Assembly: GCA_040954595.2 (NCBI GenBank)
Contig: CM082581.2
Span: 11,656,001 to 11,720,000, forward strand
From: Balanoglossus misakiensis
Taxonomy: Eukaryota; Hemichordata
Length of the DNA: 64,000 nt
Direction: 5' to 3'
The notes beneath the pieces are model-generated. The model worked only from the letters and a program-made list of their open reading frames with translations, was not told where the DNA came from and made no database searches. A program made the translations under genes and the position numbers. Position 1 is the first letter of the stretch, and each line of letters begins with the position of its first letter. Shown in pieces: positions 13,571-26,200 of this stretch.

Positions 13571-14560
13571 AACACCGATTTTTAAGTTTTGTTCATTTTG
13601 TCCTGTTGATTATTCAATCATGAAGGCGCCCTCATACAGACACATTCAAGTGCTTTTGTTTTACATTTCTCAGACCCATAAGAAGAAAGGTTTCACTCGA
13701 CGAAGCTTACTAGTATTTATCTGTTTGTCGGTATTGAGGGACAAGTGAATAGATATACACCACTTGGTATATCGGACAGTTAAAATTAGGACTCTGTGAG
13801 TAAAATTTATTCATTTCATGGAAATATGTCGAATTCATAACTTATCAGAAGAACATAAGTGCATAGACCACCAGGGCATAACTTTGTACAGCAAAATATA
13901 CCTTAGCATCTGCCACTACATGGACCTAGACAGAGATCTGCACCATACATAAGACACTCCTTTTAATTCGAGTGTCGATACACGTACCCGCACCTTGCAA
14001 ACAACAACCATAAAATGTAGATTCGTGTCATACTCTTTTGACTGAATACACATCATTTATGGGTCCCTGGGTTTGACATGTCTGGGCACGTGTTGACTAA
14101 ATCCCATAATCCCTCAGTAAATCACAACTCTGTCAATCAATATGGCACTGCTTGGGTCAAAAGGTCAAAGTCTTGAAACCTGTTGAGTGTGGTACATGCC
14201 ACGTCGTCGTTCCTTGCATACAGGAGCTGATATATTTGTCGGCTGTGGACCAACGTTAACTTTTCTTGCCATGGCAACTGAGAGAAAATTCCTGTTTTTA
14301 TTTGATTACTTTAGTGGCGTACTGATGGAGACGTGGCAAAGAAAAATAGAAGCACGCGTAAGGTCACAAAGGGGTCATCAATTCATAGAAACGACCAATT
14401 TTGCGTGCACAAACATGCCACTTCATGTAGAATTGCCCTAGGGTTAAGTTAGGTGATTATCACAACGATATCGTGTCAGACCAGGAATTGATATACCGCA
14501 AATTGTAGATAAAATGTCATATCTTTATCTTGCCATTCTGGTTCATGCAGATGTGTAACC

Positions 14561-14630
14561 ATGGCCACCGATCCTGATTCAACAGAGGCTCTAGCTCTTT
14601 GACCACATTGGATGAATTGGCTTGGATGCC
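14561..14630 (+). pseudogene. Broken first exon of a third DUSP copy
   Basis: The start reads MATDPDSTEALAL and then a TGA stop, in line with MATSPDSVEPAPS of copy 2. After a frame change the next codons give TTLDELAW, in line with CTVAELS (copy 2) and CTLAELAE (copy 1). As in the two intact copies, an acceptor-like TTCATGCAG and the context AACCATGG come just before. I see no exons 2-4 downstream. This is a decayed partial duplicate. Confidence 0.6.
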
Positions 14631-17600
14631 AAGAAACCTGCCCCACCCGAAGGGCGTAGTGACGAAGAAGACGAAGTGCGGCAAGTAAGTGACGGTTCTT
14701 TAAGCTCGAACTTTCTCGTGAATATTAATAATCAGTTTGTTAATATCTCACTAGTCATGCGTCTATTTTTAAAATCAGATCAGAATCGTTTAATGCGAAT
14801 AGGCGGTGGAGATGACGACCGACCGTACGTATTACATGTGCAGAAAAGCATGCGAAAGTGAATGGAACGGCGCCCCTTTCGAGATTTTAAGCAAACCCTT
14901 TTGTTTTACCCGTACTCTGGCGCGCTCGTGCTTCAGTACCCGGGTCAACTGAAAGTTCACGATCAGGGACAAGAAAGAAAATATTGAGTTATTCCTGTCA
15001 TGTGTATATTTAGGAACATAACTATCCCACGGGAAAGTTTTTTTTAAAGATCACTATTTACAATGGCAATATTTGCCAGTATCGCCATGCATATTTCATG
15101 AGCGGAATCACACAACTTCTCGGCCTTTGAATGCTTTGGTGTGTGTCACCAACGATACTGATTCACGGAATTGGATACAGCGTCTCGCGAGAGTTTGTGT
15201 CAACAAGACTGTTTGTTTGATCGCAAACCAAATGAAGCTACTATAGCGAGCAGTTTCTCCCGATGCAATTTCCTTTCACCGGGGCCAAGTCGTGTGTCCG
15301 CATCTGTAAATAGTCCTGGCGGTGTCTTGTTGACATACCGACACAACCATGGTTGCTGTTTGCTTTCACCGATTAATTGCTCAAATAGACAAGAGTTTCA
15401 AACGATTTGATCACTCGTTGCTGACAGAATTATTGACTCTTGTCATTCCTAAGGCCAACCCACCTTTCCCAGTAGCAAACGATGTAGGGGTTGGAATTAA
15501 GTGGGTGGGAGCCAACGGTATTTTGGCACAGATTCTGGGCTAGTATACTCCGTGTGAAAAATATCAGATTCTAGGTTATCGTTTTAGAAATTGCTTGTGA
15601 GGCTTTCGACTGTTTTCATGCGAATATTATGTCTACATTTTAGAAATCTAGAGATTATCAGTGTCTCACTAATAGTTTATATAATTTTTACGGACCAGTG
15701 AATCTGGCTTAGAGTCCAGTGAGAAAACATTGGGTACTTGGGGAAAACGCCTCAGTAAACGTCTATTTGATCATTTTTGTGCATAAAGTGAATTTTGAGG
15801 AAATGGCTTACATCCGCTTGTCTGTTAGAGTAATGTGCATCATCTCGGCCGTAGCGGAGCCTTCAAGGTAATTCTATTTCTCGCGATTTTTTAATCAAAT
15901 CTTGCCGGAATTGATCGCCATCCCTGATAGGCGTCGTATATCTGTTCTGTACCTATTCCACGTTCATATTGTCTCGTTCACTGGGCAGACGCCGAGGCGA
16001 AGCGAGAGATAAGAAACAATAAAACCTGTCATCGCTCTCGTGATTTATGCACTCTATGGTGTCACCGCGAGATTGGTGGCTATCTTAACAGAGATGATCT
16101 ACGGTTCAATGAGTCGACGCTTAAAATGAACGCCATAAACTACAGACTTCTTCACAGGGATGTGTATAAAACGTCACTTTCTCTGCGACACTTATTTTCA
16201 AGGCGGCTTTTTATGGAAACGATAAAGTGCAATATTGATGGGACGAAACCCTGTTGTGATATTTTGTTTTCCTTTCAAGCTTGAGGATGTTATAAATTCT
16301 GAAATAAATCGTCCGATTTTTGAAATAATCACCAGCAGTTTGACACTTTTGGACAATAGTAGCGACTGGAAAGGACGGTGCTTTCGCTTTTTTAGAAATA
16401 CCACACTATTTTAGGATAGGTAGTATTGGCGTTGTCATGGAGATTTTGGCACTACCTGTCTCACATGTTGAAGTGACTTTTATCTCTAAACACTGGAGGA
16501 CAATGTGTGACAGTCTATATTGTCTGGAATCGGTAAATACAGTATTGATTCACTGCGTCGGAATGTCATCTTAGATTTCACACACCTTGTCTTAAAAGGC
16601 TGTGCTTTCGCTACCTATACTCGCCCACGTGAAAGTCGAGTACATGTAATCCCGTCAACATTTTATACCAATTACGTCATCCAGAACTCTTTGTCAAAAC
16701 CACCCCTGGTCTTTTTATTCCACACTGAAAAATAATCTCATCCGTAGATCTAATAATGACACTGAATGAAAAGGGTTACACTTTTGTAGTTTCGATAATT
16801 CTCGGTCATAAATAGTGATGGTTTGACTGGAACGACGTGGTTTTTCAATACATGTAGTAACAACGGCAAAATAATACATACTGCGGTAGACACTTTCTTG
16901 ATTCGTTGTGTAAACAACGTCGAGGGAAGGTGTAATCTCACCTAATTATGTAGTTGACAAAAACACCAACAAAATAAGAAACTAACAAAATAGTGTTGAA
17001 AACGCGTGGAAAGTTACTTAGAATTCCGTCTTTGGTTGTTACAGTGGCTTTGGTGGGATTTAAAGTATTTGTATTTATAAATGCCATTTTATTGTGGATG
17101 TGAAGATTAACGGGGAAAAATATTCTTATCGGCAGAGAGAAAGAGAGAGAATGGCTGGGAGCCAAGAAAACATCTTATTCCGGGCGATCAAAGTTTTTCT
17201 GCTATCAGTCGGGTATTAATTACGCAACTCAAAACGGGGAGTGATTGTTCCGAAAGCCGAGATATATTTGCCGAAGTCTGTCAATATTTTCTCACTGAAG
17301 GCGGGGTTTCTGTCAGAAGGGGTACCCGGTCTACGAAATTTACCCCTGGGGTGACCAGCTTAAGGTTTGCCCGTGTACTGTCCACAGGGGTCGGTTGGCG
17401 GTCTTTGGACTCGTGTGCCTTAAAAACCCCTCATTGTATAATGTTTGCGCTGCCCTTTGTTGATGACACCCCGGGCTTAGAGTCTGTCGTTTGGTTGTCC
17501 GTACACGTCGCGGTTATGAATAATCAGATCATTGCTACGGCGTTGAGGTATAGACAATGTTGATATCGCCAGAAGGCAGTCTCGACTCACGGCCTTGAAG

Positions 17601-20600
17601 ACTAAACTGCTCTTGGGAGGTGAGTGCACAATGAATTCCTCCAGTGTCTTTCCAGCACAGCCGAAACGCAATATTTTGACATTTCTTTATTAGTTTGATA
17701 GCAATATCTTCAATCTTATATAGTGACTTCACCAGACGCCGGCGACCAGTCCATTGCACACCAAGCACTTGTTTAATGGTAACCATACGTACAAACGCAC
17801 TGAATGCGCAGTTATCCTCGGTAAATAGTCGACGATAAAAAGAAACTGAAGTACAAACATAATGAGAAAAGGCGCTCCCCTAGGAGATAATGGAATATTC
17901 TTCAGGTACAATGTATAATAATAGCCTGGAATTCCAACTCCGCATATTTTCATTTCATCCCTGGAACAGTCTATTGTTTGGCAGCTGAATAGGGTTTTAT
18001 TGTGCCATCGATACGAAATACGGAGATCCTACCACGATCCTACCACGGTAAAAATGAATCACCTATGCTATCTTCATACTTTTTCCAGTTTGGTCCAAAA
18101 ACTCATATATGTGGCCCTATTTTGATTGCACAGTCAGATAAGTTAAATTCAATTAATTGTGCACTTTACAGCCTTGTTAAATTCCGAACTATAGCCCATG
18201 GGCACACTTGCTCGCTCTTCTTCAAGACACAGACGCTCACCTCTCGCACCCGGAGCGATCCGAGAGACAGGCATAGACATGTCCGAATCTAACGCTTGTT
18301 CGTAGATTCGATTGTCCAATATTAGCAATAGCTGTTGAGTCGACGCAAGTGTTAGTAGCACGCCCGACACGAGGCGTCCACCGTTGGTTGCCCCGAAGCG
18401 CGTGGCAGACATGCGCCGTTAGACTTTGTGGATAGGCATCGAAGTTTAAGTGCCATTTCCGAGTGTGACTTCCAAGCTTACTTTTGGCAGTTTGTGGGAC
18501 TGTAGGCGATCGATAATTGAACTCAAGAAAATATCTGACCATGGAAGCAGAACGATTGACTGCAGGCAGCATTATTTCCCTCCCGCACTAGTACTGATAA
18601 ATTCAGAATTTGACAAAAAAACTATAGCGCTTTCAACTTCCTTACATAAAGTTTGCGATTATATCTGATAGCCGACGCGTATTCCAAATTTCTGCAAAAG
18701 TTGTGAGAATATTTCGTGCTGAAAACTTGAGTGAGTTTTGTATCACACTGGGAAATCTTTCCCGGGGCTATTTTACTTTCGGCGTGTGAGGGGGTTGGGT
18801 CGTGTTCATCCAGTTCTGACGCGTGAAAAAAAATGCCTTCCAGCAAATTCTTGCAAAGCAGACTATCTTCAGACTCGCGCGTAAATTTATGGCACTCTAT
18901 CAAAATGCAGACTTTTATAGAGTTTACAAAACTCCAATGAGTGGTTCCCTTGAAGTGTTGGCCATCTCCTCGAACCCATTAAGGCATTCTAGTGCGGCAT
19001 GCAGTGTGTAATGAGAAGACCATCCAAATAGATCGCTAACAGCTGACGTAAGACTTTTTTGTGCAGACTGACTGTGTTGTTGGCCAATGCAGGTATTTAC
19101 TATGCAGTTAGCGGACGGACGGCCGCGCAGCTGCCCCTTGAGTACTGAAAAACACGTGATGTAGGCAAAACATGATAATAGGTGCCCCGGCTTATTATTA
19201 CACATTACAAACAGTCTGGACGTCAACATACTGAACCTTCACTCGAGTACTATGGACATGTCCCGCATTCATTCCCCAAACTGAGTCGCATAGTGCAATT
19301 GCCACTAGCATAGTCTCTCGGTCCAAAGCGTCTGTGGGTCTCTGTGACTTTTGGTCAAAACTGCCCCCAAATACCAATCTGTGGCTTTCAGTGGCTACGG
19401 GTAAGTTGCCTTTTTGTTTTTGCCTCTTACGTTTCAACACGTTTCCTCAAGTAGACCTCGAGTATTGTCCCAGACTGTGTTTTCACAGTAACTGAATAGA
19501 CCGCAAATTGCAGTAAAAGCGAGGACCGCACTTAGTGTGTGGAGCTGATAGACGGTGACACCCCCACCGTTTCCTCCTGATTGCCAATGCGAACACCGCA
19601 CAGAAAATCACCATCGCCTCTCTTGGCCATGTTGGAACAAGGTCTGTGCGCGCAGAGGAATAATCACGCACGTCGTCATAGCGACGGCTTTGTCCATCTT
19701 CTAATCTTTGAATGTAAATTTAAAATTCATTTCTCCCTGATCTGTGGGGTTTTGTTTAAACTATGTAGAGCATGTCGGTACTTGAAAGTGGTCGGAATTC
19801 CCGTCTGTCGTAAACCATTTGTAGTTTAAATACATCTAGCAGCTATTTAAGGAATCGGGCGTATGTCATTCAAGACGTCCCAAGACGTATAAGACGATAG
19901 CTGGTCGTTCAGCTGGTCTACCGGGCCGTGCACGGTGCCTCCAGCTGCTGGTGACGTCCATCGGTGGGTCTATTCTTTCCTCTCTTTTTTCGTCTTTACG
20001 CGACCCATTGTTCTCGGCGTATATCTCTGGTTCAAAGGCAACCATATCGGCCAGCGGATGAATAAGCTAGATTTCGATAGCCCGGCTGTGCGAGTTGTAC
20101 TTTGTGTGACGACCCAGGTCGGCCTACAGGAATAACAAAGACGATAATGCGAGGAAAAAAAGGTTAGGAATGCCTTAGGGCTAGGATAACAGTAACAATG
20201 CGCTTGAGAAAGTGTATTCTACCGTCTGACTCGCCCGCCATATAAATGGATACCCTTCACGTTTTTTTCGGCGCACAAGAGACGGTAGCAGCCGACACCA
20301 CACTTGAAAAGTGTGCACATCTTTGTCACGTGACTGACTGAACTTTGTCTATGCTAAACGTACCACAGCGGCTTGTCCTTGGATGCGACGTGGTGCCGTT
20401 AGACTGGACCCTGGTCTCGCAAAACCACACTCTGTAGTAGCACCGAACCAGACGGCGAAAGTCGCGTAAGTAAGCCACGTATTTACACTCAGTTATCTCG
20501 TCGGTCGCAATGAGTGAAAAATGTTCAAGAAGAAGTATTTTTCACAGATAAGTTACAGCTTGCCGCTGTTTTTGTTTTGTCTCCTCTGTCTTTGTAGTGC

Positions 20601-23234
20601 CTGCGAGTCGACGTTAAGGTTCATTAACTCTCGGGCGCTGGACAGTTACATATAGAAAATTCTCGTCACCGCTAGCATGCAGGTATGCGTGCATGCATGC
20701 CTCGATAATTTCGGAATACTTAGAGCCGTTAACCCATGGCTGTTCAGTTTTACGCCAGTCGAGGAATCGATGACACATTCCACTTTTTCATTCATACAAA
20801 CTCCGAGATCTTTTGTTTTACTTTGTTTCAAGTCATTATGGATGTTTAGTGATGTTATTGTCAAAGGGCATGACATTCCACCTTTCGCCCGTGTAAGTTC
20901 AGTTTACGACTGTCTGAAATTGTCCGCTGATAAGTTCGGTGCCCTAGGGGCGTGAAATCACGAGCATATCACTGGCTTCGGGCAAAACACCATTATTGCT
21001 CATTTCAGTGCTATCAACTGAATCAAGTGCCGTTGCAGTGGCATGGTTTACAGCACAGTGGAACCCTCAGCGTTCTCCGTTCATATACCCCCGATCCTTC
21101 TGAATTTACCAAAAAACTAGACATACTCAGCCTGAATTCGTTCCTGCAATCTTCCTCTTCAGAGGCCACCCCCCCCCCCCCAAATCGACCCTCCCCCTCT
21201 CATTTACGCCAACTCACAAACCAATGGCTCCCATCTTTCACACCACTACCCTCGATCGATGGCGATCGATACATTCAAGCGGCCTAATAAAGATTCTAGG
21301 AAGTAGGGTCATTTAGAGCGGGTAATTAGAATTGTCTGCCAAATAATGGAAATAGTTGGACCAAGAGGCTTCAGTGTGGACCTCCAACATTGTCCAGTGT
21401 CATGGTCAATCGATTAATCGCTATAAGAGTTAATTCAATTACAGCCAATGCGACGACGAGGACATTTCTTCCGCTTTCGTGAGTGTGGAAGAATTATTCT
21501 TTTCTTGTGACTTTCGGCATGTAAATATCTGATGCGAGTGTCTTGAAGTGCACAATTTTGTATTCTCTGTAGGGTACACGGCCACAGAAGGTAGTCGCGT
21601 GTGTGGTTCATACATCCAAGAGGAAGCCAACAATTCTTCTGTTGCGCCTTTCAAATCGTAATTGTACTCTGAAGCAGATGCAAGGTTAAGCCCCACGCGG
21701 TTGCACCAGCGATCAACATAATCTCGATGTGGACACAGGCGTTTATCAAGCGTGATTTACTGCCGCAAATGCCGTTAAATATCATATACGGTGACTTCAA
21801 AGTATATGGGGCGCTTTTTTGTCGACACACGAAGTTGCTGTTGTAGGGTTTCTTTGTGTGTTGATATCTTTAATCCTACATCAGAACAGGGGATTTATCG
21901 AGCTGTATTGTTATCCCTTGCACGCATGCGGGTTGACATCCAATGACATGCTGAACGGGATCTCTGAAATATAAGAGAAAGACCGAATAGACGTCTGATC
22001 GATGCACTGACGCGATGGGTTGGGTCCGGCCACTTTTTTCTCCCTTTCAACGGCAAACTGGTTTTCAAGTGTCTTTCCAACCCGTTTGGGTCGATTCTCC
22101 CGCCCCCGGAACACTGGCAATGATGACAAACCGTCACCAGGCCTGAGACAACAATGCGTTTTGGCCACAAACAATTGCAATACCGTTGCAACGAGTTACA
22201 AAGGGGGTTATTTGCTCCTATTGTGCGTGGTCGATGGTAACGTGGATGAGAAACGAGCGCGCTGGTCATATACGTGCACGGTGGTGACGTCGCCCAGTCG
22301 TAACCAGACTGGGAACATTCCTGGCTATTCAGCCCAGGTATAAGTGTACGGCGTTTGTGACACACACACTGGGTAGAACCCAACCGGTGACATTTAACCC
22401 CGGCGACTTTCGCAGTACTTTGGACATGTTACCTGGCTACCCTGGTTCTTTCTTCAACCCGTCTGCCGGGGGAGTTGTACACTTTTTGTTTCATGCCGTC
22501 TACATGTATTTGCAAACAGCCACAGCAAACTGAGTGACAGACGGTGGGGGAGAAACTCGACTCGGCCGTCTCAACGCCAGGGATCACCCACTACCTCGGT
22601 GATTGAACTGATCACCTTGGCGCGTTAGTCGGGGCAAAGGTAAATGCATGAACGATATGGAACGCGGCAGTATCTCGCCAGACTTTATTTGTATTCACGC
22701 TCCCTCCACGAGAGGGGCACCCGTGGTGTATTCTTAGCTCATTGTGGATCTCTGTTCATGAGTAGCGTAGGTTACAAATGACCTAAATAGCCTCTAAAAT
22801 ATGTAGCCAGCTACTTGGTTTGTTAGAAACACAATACCTGTACTCATTTTCAGGTGATACGGAGTTTGACAGCGCAGTTATTTTAATGACGCGAACGCCT
22901 CCTTTTATTTGACAATGATGGTGTTGGCCACTTGACCCGCATTGTTCATGTACATAGCTAACAGGTATGGGCATTGGAACCCACAGGCATCGAGTTACAG
23001 AGAGGTCTTTTTATTGCAGGCGCCTCTTTAAAAACGTCCCGGTAAACTGTCCAGTCAATCTGGTGGCGTGAAAATGCATATTCTATATGTAGATTTTGTT
23101 ACGCAACGGTTATAACATTATCAATTAATTATCTCTTGCCTTCCAGCAACGTTATGACCGCCGGCCAGATCTGAAAATTCGTTTCAAAATTTTGGTGACG
23201 CAACTTGTAGCGTTTCTGGGATACCGTGAAGACA
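14631..23234. other. Long gene-free region before the five-Ig gene
   Basis: No exon with a known domain was found on either strand. Sequence is mixed, with GC- and CpG-richer patches (about 18180-18430, 19050-19150, 21900-22600) that may be promoter or enhancer DNA for the FGFRL1-like gene. There is a poly-C run at 21171-21181. The open frames present are short and lack recognisable motifs. Confidence 0.4.
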
Positions 23235-26200
23235 ATGGGGAGAAGAAAGGCTGTCGCTGTCATTGTTGCTATAGTCGTGCTAATTAACAACTCCAGCAGC
23301 GTACCCGTGAAGAGAGCGGCCAAAGAAACAGAAAAAGGCAAGTTGGGTCACAAATTGAAACTGTTCCCAAACATGTGCCCGGATCTGCAGTCAAACGTCC
23401 CACATAATCTCCACTTTCCCGCGATGGTCTACGTACTTTTTAAAGTGCCAATTTACTGCCTTTGGACTTCTTGTCGTTCATGGGAATCACAAAGAGCCAC
23501 CCGTCAAATTTTGCGAGAGCTTCTTTGATAAAATGGGGCAGATCATGTCGTTGTTTTCGTTTCAAAATTCTGACGTCGTGGGAAAGTGAATGCGTAACAT
23601 GACGTAACAATTTTAATAATGCATATTTAATTTCGTTTTGCGGCCAGAACTTTCAAAAACATGGTCGCGCTGCACCAGAAATCATTATGAAGATTGGAGT
23701 GTCCGTACACGCGATGTGTGCAAAGACAAAACTTGTCGCTTTGCATATTCTGTGCCGTAGCGTTTTCTTTTTATGTTTTTACCAGAAGATCTACTGCGTG
23801 ATCATTCCGCGGACCTTGGCCTTGACCTTCACGGTGACAAGTAATTAAAATTGCAGAGAAAGCGGAAAGTGACAATTGTTATCGTGTAAAAAAAATCTCG
23901 TAGTACATGTCTTGCCAGGTTCGTTTACATTGCTTGAAACATGTTAGTTCGGATTGTGTCGTCAAATCCGATTTGTCCGATACATCAGTTGAGAAGTAGG
24001 TTTATCAGTCAGTACATCCTACTGGAATGCGGTTGGGTTTAGCCTGATTTAGCAATCAGAGCTATCGGCTCTAAATATTTTACTTAATGATAAAGACAAT
24101 CGGAAAACAGAATTCTCGTATGACAAGACGGTATCAGAAATTGCAGTCTCGTGCTCTCTTGGGTGTGATTGCCGCGTTACCTGTCGGTCGCCGGCGTCGT
24201 CAGAATGTCGCCATTAGCCCAATCATCAAAAAAGCTCGCATTTCGCGATGTTTATCTCTGTGCTAATTATCGCCAGAGTGTAATCTGTTCCTTTTCTCTT
24301 TCAATCCCAGAGGGGAAGCCGTATTTCACATCGCCCCAAAAAATGCAGCGCAAGTTCGTCGCGGAGCCGGCCGGTGAAAACACATCTGTCCGATTCCACT
24401 GCCACGCAGCTGGTTCTCCCACTCCTGAAATAGAATGGCTGAAAGACAGGCGCCCCCTAGACAGCGGTAATATAAGATACGATAAGGTAAGGAACGACAC
24501 TTGAGATCATGTCGACAGAAATTCTTGCAGAGAAATCGAAGGATTTGTCGAGCTTCTCGTATCCGCCTTCGCATCAGCTCAGAACCATGGGAAATCATCA
24601 TAATAGTGGCATGCCTGCTAAGATAAATGCCATATCAATTTGAGCAATCGCCTATTAGCAGCTACCTCTCCAGTACTTCCATTCAGTCGGACCAATTAAT
24701 GAGCCAAATTAAACTTTAATAACCTCTATATATCGATAAAAGCACACACGATACAGATCTTTGCAAATATTTTCTCACCGTGGTACCTTGACCTGTTTAT
24801 TGATCGGATTACTGAGCTGTGAAATACGGGATTATGGACCACTTCGTTCTCTGCCATTTATATAGCGGGGTGATTTTAATTGTTTGAGATATTTCAGAGA
24901 TGTGTGAATATGTATACAGTCATTTGATACGGGGATGTACTATAGGAGTCCCTAACATGAGGTATTGACAATGTTTACAGTCACTTCGAAAACCAACAGA
25001 CGAGGAGAAAAAAATGAAAGTAATGTCGTCTCCGGTCTGCGCAGACGTATCACAGTGTGCACTGCGGTTCGCATCAACAGGTGGTTACGTGCAATCTTGC
25101 CTATAGAGGGCTTACCGCAATGTGCAATGTTTAAAATCTCGCCGTTTCTTTTACTTTTGTCAGGTCAAAATTAAACAATGGACTTTAGTGTTGGAAGACT
25201 TGGTGGTTTCCGACAGCGGCTCGTACACTTGTGTCATCAGAAACAAACATGGTTCAGTCAACGCTACTTATCAACTCGAAGTAATCGGTATGTGCTAAGC
25301 ACTACATGTATGGTGTATGCTTCTTTGGTGGTAGTGAAAAAAACCCCGAAGTTATTAGGTCTACTATTATTTTTAAAAACACATCGGTAGCGTGAAATAT
25401 ATCTTTTAACCGTTTGTGTGGTGATTTGTTGACAGCGAGGAGATTTAATCCTCCCAGTTTGAAACCAGGGCTCCCATTGGACACTACGGCGTATGTAGGC
25501 TCTGACGTCACTTTCAGATGCCAGGTGATCTCGACTGACTTCATCGCGCACGTGCAGTGGGTGAGACAAGTCGCCAACTTGAAGGAACATCAATTATCTG
25601 TGGACGATCCCTTCGAGATAGTGAAGGTATGTTTTTTCATAAACCTTTGGCCTATAGTCTAAGTTTACTAAGTGCTTCGCCTTTCTGTCTGTCAGCCAGT
25701 CTGTCTATATGTGTGTCTGTCTTGAATGAAATATTTCTTTGCTTATAACATGGGTCCGTCCCAAATAATCTTGCTTGTTTCAGGAGGAGTGGCCCAGAAG
25801 GCCAGACTGGACATGTGACGCTATGGTCAAAAATTTGTTCAAAAAGCCACCGTTTGAGTGTATTGAGGTAAGGACATGTCGCAGCTAGTCAAATTGTATC
25901 CCATTATACTGTTAAAGTAAAAGCGCAACACGATCGGACATTAGCATGTGAATTGTCGTACACCTGGGCGTTTTCTTTGTGTCGGAGTCTCAGCGGTCAG
26001 TAATGATGTTCGACCTGTATACATGTACAGAAAACTGCAACTCGAACTCACACCCTAAAGTAACCCATCTATACCCACCTCGTTCCCAGCTCGACTTCAC
26101 CGACGGCCAACATCCCAACCAAGAGAAGCTGGATCTTTTGAACGTAACAGTAGAACAAAGTGGAACATACACCTGCCTGGCCAGCAACGCGATCGGTATT

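Noticed and set aside
14622-14861. 79-codon frame starting MDAKKPAPPEGRSDEEDE
   Set aside because: It begins inside the DUSP relic, has no known domain and no splice partner.
23338-23347. GT donor at 23341 (GTTGGG) instead of the GC donor
   Set aside because: Poor donor match; it adds four bases and breaks the phase with exon 2.
25980-26089. Earlier acceptor near 25994 for exon 6 of the five-Ig gene
   Set aside because: The acceptor at 26089 has a better pyrimidine tract and yields a length matching the second D3 copy.
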